Assembly: GCA_947623455.1 (NCBI GenBank)
Contig: OX392535.1
Coordinates: forward strand, 38,526,688 to 38,590,687
DNA from: Mimachlamys varia
Lineage: Eukaryota; Mollusca; Bivalvia; Pectinida; Pectinidae
Reading direction: 5' to 3'
DNA: 64,000 bases
Shown: one piece after another, positions 45,601-54,495 of the stretch
Layout of the letters: each line of letters begins with the position of its first letter
Numbering within the stretch: the stretch's first letter is position 1
Notes under the pieces: generated by a model
The model's database searches: none
What the model saw: the letters and a program-made list of their open reading frames with translations, nothing else
Told to the model about the DNA's origin: nothing
Made by a program: the position numbers and the translations under genes

Positions 45601-48600
45601 TATAGAAATCAGTAGAAATCAATAGTCAGTATAGAAATCAGTAGAAATCAATAGTCAGTATAGAAATCAGTAAAATCAATACACTATGTAGTCAGTATAG
45701 AAATCAGTAGAAATCAGTAGTCAGTATAGAAATCAGTAGAAATCAATAGTCAGTATAGAGATCAGTAGAAATCAATAGTCAGTATAGAAATAAGTAAAAT
45801 CAATACACTCCGTAGTCAGTATAGAAATCAGTAGAAATCAGTAGTCAGTATAGAAATCAGTAGAAATCAATAGTCTGTATAGAAATCAGTAGAAATCAAT
45901 AGTCAGTATAGAAATAAGTAAAATCAATACACTCCGTAGTCAGTATAGAAATCAGTAGAAATCAGTAGTCAGTATAGAAATCAGTAGAAATCAATAGTCT
46001 GTATAGAAATCAGTAGATATCAATAGTCAGTATAGAAATCAGTAGAATCAATAGTCAGTATAGAAATCAATAGTCATTATAGAAATCAATAGTCAGTGTA
46101 GAAATCAATAGTCTTTATAGAAATCAGTAGAAATCAATAGTCAGTATAGAAATCAATAGTCAGTATAGAAATCAGTAGAAATCAATAGTCAGTATAGAAA
46201 TCATTAGTCAGTAAAGAAATCAGTAGAAATCAACCATTTAAACAATGGAGACAATTTCTAGCTGTATATTGCGCACAAGCTCTTATCATTTAAATACACC
46301 ATTCACCTCTGAAATTTCATTACAAACTTTTTCAACCTCTGAAAAGGAAGAATTCCAAAATGTCTTCCGGATGAATGAATTAAACATAGGATGGGGCAAA
46401 TAGCACCTCACTGATCTATTTTCTGATTTATTTATACATGTATTTCAATTTTTCTGCAATTTTGCACGACAGGAGGTGGGGCAGAAGTTTTGTCCCATTT
46501 CGGGGAGGAGTTTACCAGATCTCTTGACAAGGCAGTGAAGCAAAGTCAGTGGAAAAGAGACAAGGCAGGAAGGGAAAAGGCAGAACTGAAGGAAGAGCAA
46601 CATAAACTAGAAGAAGAACTACGTAGCCTCCTAGACAAACAGGAAAGCTCATTCCAGGAAATGTTTCCCCCGAGTGGTGACACACTCGCAGCCAATGACT
46701 CCAGCAACCTCACAGGTAAATGGATTATAAAACTCTTTCCTGACCAGGGGTGTAAGATAGGAAATTCCACCCGAGGGGTTGTTAAATTTGGTAAAACCTT
46801 AGTCTTTGTTGAGGGTTTTGTCAAATTTGAAAATTTAGAAGGTGATTTCCCAAACCTTTGATCATGACAGAGTATTTTTCTCTCATTTTAACTACCCGAA
46901 TAAGCCCAAAAACCATGAAAATATGTTTTAACTGGGAACCATTTTGAAAAAAATCAACTTTTTCCTTGAGCTTTTTTGACAAAAATGAATCAATCAGCAA
47001 GGTTAAGCATATCCAATATTTGAAAAAAGAAAAATTAATCTTAGATTTTAATTTCATCATGTTGCCTTTTTCTCTTTTCGGCAACAGAGTTTACAGTGTT
47101 CATTACATCATGTCATTGTTGAGCCACTGTGAAATCATGTGGCTGTATTGCATTGGTAGATGTGTAATACAACCACAGCGATCTTAGATGTATTGCCCTA
47201 GACAGGCCGGTGTTACACACTTCAAAATGAGAGAAATATATATGTGTACAGTGCCACGGCACCCTCATAGGTAAAATATTTGGAAGTGTTTTCTCCACTA
47301 TATTTACCTTGGTTTGAAATCACTTCAATCAAAACTTTATTTGATTCCAAATCATGGAACATATTTCTGGGCAGGTGCATAGTTGGCCTTTTTGTAATAA
47401 CATACAGTATGGTATACAGTATAACTTGTCTAAACCAGCCCCTTGCTAATACAAAACCCTATATTGTGGTTTTTAATATAGCATTTTTCCCTCCAAACTT
47501 CTACGATACCTCTACAAACTGGACACCTGTGTAATCCGGCCAATACCTTTAGTCCCTGTGACTTTTGGTTTAGACAATTTACACTGTACCTGTATATGGT
47601 TCCATCCTATCTTGCTTTTAGACAACTGTGAAGTGAAGCAGAATGATTATGACACTGGCTTGTCAAGAATTTATAAGTTACAGTAATTCTCACTGCACAC
47701 ATGTTTACAACAGAGAAAAACATATCGGAACAAAAATGTTTGCAATATGTGTACACATTTTCTGATATTGGTGACAATGATATCGCACATCATGGTTACT
47801 ACCCATTCTAGTCACAAAACATTGTACTCATTGATTTTATAAAAACATTTTTCGTCCAGATCTTTGTTTTGTTATCCTATTTAGCACCGCCTTTAAAACA
47901 AATTTTAAGTCACCATGGGCACCAATTGTGGCAAATACAGAATCATTCTTGAAAAACAATGATGTCATTTGCTGTTAAGAGAAACCAGTAAAAGTTAAGC
48001 TATGGACCTTGAATTAGTTATATCATTTATTTACAGGCAACGAAGAAAGGGATGTCAGCCCAAAAAACAGACAACCAGCCGAGAAACGTAACATCGACAA
48101 TAGATTACAACAAGATAGTGACCAGCTCAGCAAGGATTCGTTAGGACACTGTAATGAGGACATGTCAGGTTTGAGTTTAGAGGAGAGGCCTTTAGTTCTA
48201 GGAGCTGGTACTCACAGGGAGAACAGTCCCTCCGATAGAGGACTAAAAGGAATTAAACCTCCTCGTAGTAGCCGAAGTGGCATGACAGGAAATATACGAA
48301 GAAGGTCAAGCCCTTCAGAGGGTAAACAAAAGGATTCAAGTCACGAGGGAAACCAACAGATAGAGGCAAGTTTTACAGAGAATAAACAGGAAGTTCGACT
48401 CGGCAATGCAACAGGCATTCCACCAATTGTGAAAAGAACTGGTAAGAATAAGAAGGAGCAGAAGTATATTCCCAACACTTTTGTTCCGAACAGAACTCTC
48501 CAGTTAAGGAGGGCTGGAAGTCTCAGCTCTCTCAGTGATCATCAAGATACAGGGTCGGATACAGAATCTCTTACTAGTCAGACATCAAGGGGGAAATCTC

Positions 48601-48659
48601 CTGTGACCCGCAAGTCAACGATACCTCGGAGGTCAATAAGTAGGTCAGGTCACAGCTAG
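30672..48659 (+). CDS. Unrecognised coiled-coil protein, 14 coding exons, 716 aa
   Basis: Spliced model from acceptor/donor pairs. Exons: 30672-30814 (ATG 30680), 32735-32784, 33378-33477, 33946-34034, 34994-35108, 35990-36121, 36702-36920, 38223-38378, 42437-42525, 42872-42930, 43870-43961, 45164-45212, 46473-46715, 48037-48659. Coding length is 2151 nt, phases match at every junction, and the stop is TAG at 48657-48659. An acceptor just before the ATG implies an upstream 5' UTR exon. The N-terminus is Ser-rich. Residues ~38-95 form a leucine-heptad coiled coil (KAENNKLRKDLEDVR; LKSQIIQLERQ). Residues ~95-430 are mostly helical, with ALMEVENALTWLADKC and a CARLKDCCGDLL segment. A second, charged coiled coil lies at ~445-490. 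The last ~200 residues are basic, Ser/Arg-rich and probably disordered. There is no signal peptide or membrane helix, so it is probably cytoplasmic or cytoskeletal. I do not recognise the family. Introns carry many repeats, some starting at donors. Confidence 0.85.
31040..31210. repeat. Dispersed repeat with CCCCTGGATATT motifs, copy 2
   Basis: In intron 1 of the coiled-coil gene. It shares CTTTGTAATCTTCAAAAGAC, CAGCCTAGCGATTGGTC and TTCCAGGGGTGTAGAGAGTG...ACCCCTGGATATTC with 6525-6840. The last part can fold into a CCAGGGGT/ACCCCTGG hairpin. Confidence 0.6.
31538..32190 (+). repeat. Hairpin-start repeat with ~363-bp internal duplication
   Basis: Starts with an ATCCCCCG...ATGGGGGAT hairpin. 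Two diverged tandem units share TTGACCTTTGATCTTGATTTG (31633 and 31999) and TTTCTGTACCCCTACCCCC (31778 and 32138). In intron 1 of the coiled-coil gene. Confidence 0.55.
34552..34932. mobile_element. MITE with perfect 16-bp terminal inverted repeats
   Basis: TATTTGCCGTAATTAG at 34552-34567 and its exact reverse complement at 34917-34932. It lies in intron 4, ending ~60 bp before exon 5. Its right half (34705-34932) is repeated, diverged, at 47690-47945 in intron 13. Confidence 0.65.
35110..35960 (+). repeat. Hairpin-start dispersed repeat beginning at the exon 5 donor
   Basis: Begins TAGCTCACCTGCCCAGTGAG (hairpin AGCTCAC/GTGAGCT) within two bases of the exon 5 splice donor, then ATGTGGCATCCGTTGTCCG. 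A second start (GTGAGCTTATGACATGGCAC) is at 35692. Related starts are at 39568 and 49812. The right boundary is uncertain. Confidence 0.5.
36157..36321. repeat. 42-bp minisatellite, 4 copies
   Basis: In intron 6, beginning ~35 bp after the exon 6 donor. Units contain GGTTTTGATGGGACCTCTG and TTTTCTAGATACATGAAAAT. Because 42 is a multiple of three, the minus strand shows a repeated 14-residue open frame, which is not a gene. Confidence 0.9.
36415..36575 (+). mobile_element. tRNA-SINE-like fragment
   Basis: GGTTTGATTCCC (B-box-like) is followed by CCGACCTGACATGAAAAG, CACCTGCCAGACCATG and GTGGGTTTTCTCCGGGT...CTCCCACAC, a central block common in tRNA-derived SINEs of molluscs and other invertebrates. 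The A box is not recognisable, so it is 5'-truncated or diverged. Confidence 0.5.
36935..37300. mobile_element. Large palindromic fold-back element
   Basis: Arms of about 75 bp (36935-37010 and 37020-37100). The left runs ATCTAACAGTGTCTTCAGTA, ATACCAAATATATTTCA, TGATATTTTGATATTTTTCA; the right is its near-perfect reverse complement. The centre is CGAGTGCGCAGCACGAG. A second smaller palindrome (GTGATATTTGTCACTAGTG region, 37188-37256) follows. It starts only ~15 bp after the exon 7 donor. Confidence 0.75.
37584..37826. mobile_element. pogo/Tc1-type MITE, 243 bp, TA target site
   Basis: Termini CAGTGGACCTGCGATAATCC and its near-complement ending CCACTG, each flanked by TA (37582-37583 and 37827-37828). 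Inverted repeats extend ~27 bp with two mismatches (GGACACC against GGCGTCC). No coding capacity. In intron 7. Confidence 0.8.
38361..39375 (+). repeat. 59-bp minisatellite that duplicates the exon 8 end and its splice donor
   Basis: The first unit is the exon 8 3' end plus donor, CACATGCTGTCCCAACAG|GT (38361-38380). It recurs at 38420 and 38479 and every ~59 bp to 39375, about 17 units. Most units keep CAACAGGTAAC, a copy of the real donor; a few are altered (CATGTAAC, CAGGAAAC, CAGTTAAC, CAGAAAAC). The spacer has CTCCCTCATCCCATAGAGAA. Confidence 0.95.
39568..42240 (+). mobile_element. Hairpin-ended element C: 145-bp core array with 437-bp higher-order period
   Basis: The 5' end is a strong hairpin at 39568-39599 (AGGTCATCTGACCC, loop GAA, GGGTCAGGATGACCT). 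Then CCGTCGTGCGCCGTGCG, then about 16 monomers of ~145 bp (CAAAAGGCCCAGAGACCT, ATTGGGCCTGTG, GGGATAAAGGGCTACCAAGT, GACCTTGACCTTCATTCAAG, GTCACAGGGG). The 3' end has TCAGATGACC, complementary to the 5' GGTCATCTGA, and the hairpin AGGCCCGTTGGGCCT (42221-42235), then CTTGT. Antisense 60-residue frames repeat with the monomer and are not genes. Non-autonomous Helitron-like elements with tandem cores are known in bivalves; that assignment is inference. Confidence 0.75.
43241..43443 (+). repeat. R3 repeat, copy 2
   Basis: Copy of 30216-30420 in intron 10 of the coiled-coil gene. Starts CCCCCGCCATGAAATGGGGG, a perfect-looking terminal hairpin. Confidence 0.75.
44479..44637 (+). CDS. Possible small frame or nested first exon in intron 11
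   Basis: ATGGCGGCAAACGG opens a 52-codon frame, reading MAANGITIHSGTTSDEH and then LHLPALFQTGITVR. It ends at a TAA that overlaps a donor-like CG|GTAAGG at 44633. The start context and donor resemble the first coding exon of an animal gene, but I find no second exon and no known domain. A minus-strand frame covers the same bases. Treat as a candidate only. Confidence 0.2.
   Translation: MAANGITIHSGTTSDEHIAAKIKLCMSSNFRRTEKGIGLHLPALFQTGITVR
45213..46235. repeat. 29-bp minisatellite starting at the exon 12 splice donor
   Basis: The array begins with the donor itself (GATG|GTCAGTATA). Units read GTCAGTATAGAAATCAGTAG plus AAATCAATA. Inserted variants (AAAATCAATACACTACGTAG near 45518, 45671, 45794, 45920) give a loose ~125-150 bp higher-order pattern. 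About 1 kb in intron 12. Confidence 0.95.
47690..47945. repeat. Diverged copy of the 34705-34932 MITE right half
   Basis: Shares AATATGTGTACA, ATGACAATGATATCGCACAT-like sequence, TTACTACCCATTCT, ATTTTATAAAAACA and ATTGTGGCAAATA with the element in intron 4. Confidence 0.55.
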
Positions 48660-48679
48660 CATTACAGTGTACAATTGTT

Positions 48680-49013
48680 CCATTGGTACTGGGGGGAAAA
48701 GTCTAATCATTGCCCCACGGTAGCAGGGAAGACCTAGGGAACTGTTGCCCTCAGTCAAAATCATTGACCCTCAGTAGCAGGGAAGACCTAAGGAACTGTT
48801 GCCCAAGGCAGCAAGGAAGACCTTGGGAACTGTTGCCCAAGGCAGCAGGGAAGACCTTGGGAACTGTTGCCCAAGGCAGCAGGGAAGACCTTGGGAACTG
48901 TTGCCCTCAACCGAAATCTTTGACCCTCGGAAGCAGGGAAGACCTAGGGAACTGTTGCCCTCGGTCAAACGGGCAATGATTTGACTGTTTCACCATGGCC
49001 AGTACCAATGAAA
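48680..49013. mobile_element. Fold-back repeat in the 3' UTR of the coiled-coil gene
   Basis: Inverted arms: CCATTGGTACTGG...AATCATTGCCC (48681-48717) and GGGCAATGATTTGAC...CCAGTACCAATGAA (48970-49012). Between them are about seven 33-bp tandem units with GGGAAGACCTTGGGAACTGT and TGCCC. It begins only ~20 bp after the stop codon. Open frames on both strands here follow the 33-bp period. Confidence 0.8.
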
Positions 49014-49017
49014 TAAA
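49012..49017 (+). terminator. Candidate poly(A) signal AATAAA for the coiled-coil gene
   Basis: Lies at the right arm of the fold-back element, ~355 bp after the stop. If used, the mRNA 3' end would contain the whole hairpin. Confidence 0.3.
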
Positions 49018-49324
49018 TTATTTATTACCTGACTCTCTATTTAAGGAAATACTCCCTGATTTGTACAAGCAAGAATTAAAAATTGAATGTATTTTTTTGG
49101 GAAAACATAGCGAATCCCTGTTTTCCATTGATAACTCAAGATCTTCTTTGGTTAAATCCCGAAATCTACAGTTGTCATAGCAAACGTCAACTTGTTATCA
49201 AGATCGAAAAGACTCTTGAATGGGACCCCAGCCAGGATAATTGTCTGTGCACAATTTTCGCACATGTAACAGTATCATGAAGCAGTCAACTGTTGCCCGC
49301 TGTCGTAACTTTACCCTTTTTATT

Positions 49325-49533
49325 CCCCGCAATGAAATGGGGGGGGGGGGGGCATATAGTGTTACCCATGTCCATCCCGTCCCGTCCCGTCTGACCGGTC
49401 CCATGGTAATGTAACCAGCTTATTTAAAAACTACTGATCCGATTGTCATCAAACTTTGCATACATAATAAGCATGAAGAACTCACATCATATGGGGGCGG
49501 GGGCATTTATGTCTCACAGACATTTCTAGTTTC
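49325..49533 (+). repeat. R3 repeat, copy 3
   Basis: Copy of 30216-30420 with a longer G-run (ATGAAATGGGGGGGGG) and the end CTCACAGACATTTCTAGTTT. Confidence 0.75.
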
Positions 49534-49811
49534 ATATGCACTTAAATAGAGAGTCGGGTAATAATAATAGCTGTTAAGTATTGGTGCTATATAATGACAT
49601 GGTAGAGTATGTATGTCAACTTCTCAGGCTCAACACCATCTGTATTTAGTGCAAAGACCTATTCCATTGACATTGAAGATGAGGGATGTGACCAACTATT
49701 CACATAAAAGATTGTTGAGTAAAGTAAATGGTGACCTAAAAAAGACATATGTCCACTTTTGATACCAAAGTGTCATCGTTCAAGTCAATAAGTAATGCAT
49801 GACTGGTTAAT

Positions 49812-50375
49812 TAGCTCAGATGGCCAGAATGGCCAAGTGGGCTCGTGTCATGGTGCAGAGTTCGTCTTCCATCCATCCATCCATTGTCTGTCTGTCCACT
49901 TTTCTTTTAGACAACTTCTACTGAAATACTGAAAAGCCATGTAACATGATATATGGCTGGTATCTTCCTTTGGAGAAGCTGAAACTAGTTGCAAAAAAAA
50001 TTCTTTTATCTACTATCAAGGTCACAGGGGTCAAATGTGTCAAAAAAACTTCCAATGACACCTTCTGCAATTCCCAAAAGGCATAGAAGCATAGTATCGG
50101 AACTAAGCTTTTGTAAACAAAAATACTTTGACCTACTTTCAATGGCACAGAGACTGAGAGGTCAGATATGTCAAAACCTTCTAATGACATCTTCTGTAAT
50201 AGAGACATTATTCAGCTGGTAACAAACATTTTTAGTAAAAACTACCTTGAAATTCTTTCAAGGTCACAGGGGTCAAATATGTCTAAAACAAAAATGTGTT
50301 CTAAGAATGACTGAATAACAAGGGCTTTAGATTAATATCAGATTAGCGATGCAGGCCCATTGGGCCTTTTTATTT
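49812..50375 (+). mobile_element. Hairpin-ended element D (short core array)
   Basis: 5' hairpin TGGCCAGAATGGCCA, then GTCATGGTGCAGAGTTCGTC and GTCTGTCTGTCCACTTTTC. About four diverged cores with TCAAGGTCACAGGGGTCAAA. 3' hairpin AGGCCCATTGGGCCT at about 50353-50367. Confidence 0.65.
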
Positions 50376-52971
50376 ATTTCTTCCTTAACACCACTGTGTT
50401 AATACCTGGTAATTTAGTTTAAGACATGTTTGTAAGGTCAGCCTTTCATATCTACTATTTTGAGCCAACCATGATCAGATGGTGGGCAGTACAAATCACC
50501 TTGCATCTGTGTTACGGTCCATCGTCTAGCCTGAAAAATTCTTGTTACTGCCAATTCCTGATGGTTCTTTCTCAAAATTCTTATGAAGGATTTCCCTGCT
50601 CTCTTGTGCTGTTTTGAATTTGGAACTAATAGGAAATCCTGCATTTTGACAATGAGATATTGTTACAGCTTATATTTCTTGCGAAGTACTGTTTGATGGA
50701 ATTTTTTGTATATGTAGGTTCCCCTTACATAATGGTCCCTATGCATGCACCTTGAATTTTAAGACCAACAAGAAAAATAAAATGGCTGAGCCATGTATTT
50801 TGACATTGTAAGATTGTTATCACTATTTCTAGAAAACTACATGTAGTTTCATATGCAGGTTCGTCTTGGTCAAACAAACTTATTGGCATACAGGTTGCAA
50901 TCTTTGATTTTACATTTAAAGATCATCTATGGTGGGTGCCCTCTTGTAAGTGTTTACACACTGTTGTTTTTGCTTCCTAATTTACTTATATTTACTGTAG
51001 TTTTGTACAAAATACACAAAATCTCATTTGTTTTTTTTTTGAAGGATATTCTTTCAAAACTGTATAAAATTGGTGCATTTTTTCAAATTTATATTTGACA
51101 AACAATGTAAATCAATGAAGACAACAATTTACAAAATCATATAAAATGATTTGGTCGTACAATGGGAAATTTGTTTTTAACATATCAATACTAGCATGAG
51201 CCACTATCCGTGAGAGAACAGAAGAAAGGTACGGTCGCTACGTATTTGTCAATCAAAAGTCACCACACGCAACCAAAGGTATGTTGATGTTCGTTACTTG
51301 CCAAGAGAATAGAACATATAGTTGTCAATATTCACAAAAACTACTTGAGAACAGATGTATTCACACTCTTATAGTTGCAAAGGCTATATTATCACCATAT
51401 TTTACCTGTTTCTAATATTGAAGAAAAACTGTTGAAGGATAGCAGGCGAAGAATGTGATAGAAGTATTTATATATGCATCGATTGCTTCTGAAAACTACA
51501 GGTGATTTAAAGGATATGTATAAAATATATAGAAATTTATCATCCTGTCATTAGGATAGTACATGCAGTATATATTATGATACTTTGTGTTCAACAACAT
51601 TTTAAACAGTTCTGTTCCAAAACACTAAAGTGAAGACCAGCCTACCTCTACATATCCCCTAGGGACAAGCTATATATATCTCCATTCCTTGGTGATCAAT
51701 ATTTATGTTACTTCTTTCACATTTTCTTGTGTCTGATTTTATAAATTAAAGTTATTTTTATTTTGTACAATGTTATAATTTATTCATTAAGTTAATGTTT
51801 TTGATATTATATTATGAGGTCATTGTTTGATCCCCTATTCGTAATTTGATTAAAATACTTAAGTTTCGTCATTGAAGCTGCATCTTTGAAAATAAATTTT
51901 ACATTAAGGATATGTGTAAAACTTAACTTTAAAGATTACATCTCTTTACATACAAGGTATTTTGTAATGATGTTAGGGGGATCGGAGAATGCCGAAGTGT
52001 ATGCATGTTCATCAAAGTAACTTGTCAAATTGCTTTTTTACACCTTTTTAACGAAGAATAAAGAAAATCATTGAAATGTTTTTATTGTTAGGAATATGTT
52101 TGATTTATTTATTTCCAAATCCGACAGCTATGTGTACCCATACAAAGGTATTTCTATTTCTGGAGATGTATGCAGTTTGTAAGTTAATTAACCTATGGGT
52201 TACTGTATAGTTTCCATTGACCAAGAAAATATGAGCACTTTTTTTTAAATGAAAAATTGTACAACAAATGATATATTAAATATGCTTGTGGTACATGTGA
52301 CACAACAATAACATGGTGTGCGAAACATGTGATCAGTACTTTCACACAGATTGCCAGAACATCTATAAATATAGCCAAACACATCAAGACCTTTATGTCA
52401 GTTAGCGTTGCTTGGTCTGTGATCAACCTAACTATATGGTACCCTAGTAATTTCCTTTATATGCAAGGATTAACTGCTAGTATATCAAATAGGTATAATT
52501 TGATGACTTACAATCAGTCCTTGATATTACATGTACACATATTTGAAAATGACAATAGCAGCTACACTACACTCCGAGTAGAGGTATACAATACCCACGT
52601 TTCTCAGTGGCAGTCTCTCACGTGGAAGGGAAAATCAAAAGAAATTGACTTCACGTCAAGAGTATTATTTCTTCCGCGTCATTAGCTCTTCACGTTTAGT
52701 GCATGAGTATGGAGAGAGGTAAGCAAGTGGATGATACTTTTATCAGGATGTGTCTCCACGATCACCGGCACGTTTGTCCTACCCAAAGTTAAATCCTTGC
52801 AACACGTGGAGGAAAAGGTTGATGTACAATTTTATGTAGATATGTGAATTAGAACTGTATGAAACAAGTTGATAACACTAACAAGACGGTCGAAATATAA
52901 GTTAAGGGTGAAACAAAGCAAATGTTCTATCGCTGAATTTACATAACTATAATAAGCACACCCACATTGTT
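50376..52971. other. Gene-free stretch
   Basis: AT-rich. Frames at 50853-51098 and 52329-52685 have no recognisable domain or partner exons. Nothing else supported. Confidence 0.4.
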
Positions 52972-53738
52972 AGGTCATCCACCGTGCATAAACTTTTCCT
53001 TCCAACACTCCTCAAAAACGGGAAGGCCAAGGGTGCTGATATGCATGTAGCATGCTTGGATGAAGAGCTTCCAAATTTATTCAAATGAATGACATTAGCA
53101 TACTCTCAAGGTCACAGGGTTCAAGGTCTTAATATTCAAGCAACTTCTTCTCATTAACCAAAGGGACAATTTGGCCTGTAACATGTTGGGATGAGGGCTA
53201 CCAAGTTTGTTCACATGAATTATCTTGACACACTATCAAGGTCACAGGGGCCAAACTCTTTCAAACAAAGTAACCTCAGTAACTAAAAGGTCCAGGGTAT
53301 TGATATTTGGCTGGTAAGATGGTGTAATTGAGGGGTACAAAGCTAGTTCAAATGAATGACATTGACCTGTCAAGGTCACAGGGCCAAGTGTCTTAAAATA
53401 TTCAAGAAACCTATTCTAAATAAAGGGCCGAGGATAATGATATTTTGCCTGTAGCGTGCTGGGATGCGTGCTACCAGGTTTGTTTAAATGTCGAATGACC
53501 TGGACCAACTTTCAAGTGTCACACAAGTCAAAACTCTTCAAGCACCTTCTCAGTAACCAAAAGACCCAGTTTGTTCATTGACCCTCTTACAAGGCTATAT
53601 GTTCATTGACTATCTTACAAGGTCACTGAAGTAAAACTGGTTAATATCGTTTAACAACTTAGCAATAGCCGCCGACAAATTATGTAGGTCTTTAGAGTCA
53701 GGTGACCATTAAGACCCATGAGCCTCTTATTGTACATA
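52972..53738 (+). mobile_element. Hairpin-family element E
   Basis: Begins TTAGGTCATCCACCGTGC, like element C. It contains about four cores (GTAGCATGCTTGGATGAAG, CTCAAGGTCACAGGG, CAAGTTTGTTCACATGAAT) and ends CAGGTGACCATTAAGACCCA then TGAGCCTCTTATTGT. Confidence 0.65.
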
Positions 53739-53957
53739 ATATTGTATCAAACATGGTTTACATAGTTACAGAATGACTCGTCATACTTACCTTACTTACC
53801 TTTTTCTGATAGCTTAGTAGGTCGACAACTCAGCCTCGTGGAAGAAAAGCAACAAGACATTTCGACCAATTACAGCCTCTCAGTAAATGTGAAATTATAA
53901 TATATACCAAGAATGCATAGATTCGTGCGGGAACTAATAGAATAAGGTTATATAATA

Positions 53958-54326
53958 TGATGTAACACACACATATGTTGCACCTTTTAAATTTAGTAAC
54001 AGATACAGTATGCCGAAAAAAATGAATTTCAGTTTCAGTGATGCTAGGGGCCAAAAGGTCGGAATTCAAAATTTCTAAACTAATGTAGAAGCAGAAGGGT
54101 CAGGTGCGTAAAACTCCTTTAATTTATGAATTTAGAAGGAAAATTAAACTAGTTCTGTATAATTTCAATGATGTATTGCGAAAATGTGTATATTATATAC
54201 CATACCACTACTCAAATGAGATACAACTGTGGCTATGAAGGCTCCAGTAAACCTCGGGGACTGAAAAATCTACCAGCAGAGTCTGTCACCCCCTATCATG
54301 AAAGATGACGTAACACACACGTGCAC
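53958..54326 (-). mobile_element. Retrozyme-like repeat, copy 3 (longer than one unit, hammerhead deleted)
   Basis: Minus-strand copy. TGTAACACACACATATG at 53961 and CGTAACACACACGTGCAC at 54310 mark the same unit position twice, ~349 bp apart. On the minus strand TAGCATCACTGAA is followed directly by ACTGAAATTCATTTTT, so the rest of the hammerhead found in copy 1 is deleted. Confidence 0.65.
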
Positions 54327-54495
54327 CAATATGTTTTTAAGTGTGACGTTTCCATTATTACACTGTCATGTTCATCAGTCTAATGACCAATGTGAAGCGT
54401 TTAGTACTGACGTATGTTAGTCTAATAAGGTGTAGTACGCATGTCTGATGATGTGACAGTGTGGTTAACGAAACGTCACACAGATAGCATATTGG
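54327..54495. repeat. Inverted repeat with CTGATGA...GAAACGTCACAC arms
   Basis: Arms ~52 bp. On the plus strand the right arm has CTGATGATGTGACAGTGTGG and GAAACGTCACAC. The reverse complement of the left arm has CTGATGAACATGACAGTGTA and GAAACGTCACAC. It abuts retrozyme-like copy 3. Confidence 0.6.

Noticed and set aside
49083..49280. Short frames after the fold-back element
   Set aside because: Two frames overlap, no domain, lie in probable 3' UTR or intergenic sequence.
52329..52685. 118-residue open frame
   Set aside because: No recognisable domain, no promoter or splice context, AT-rich neighbourhood.
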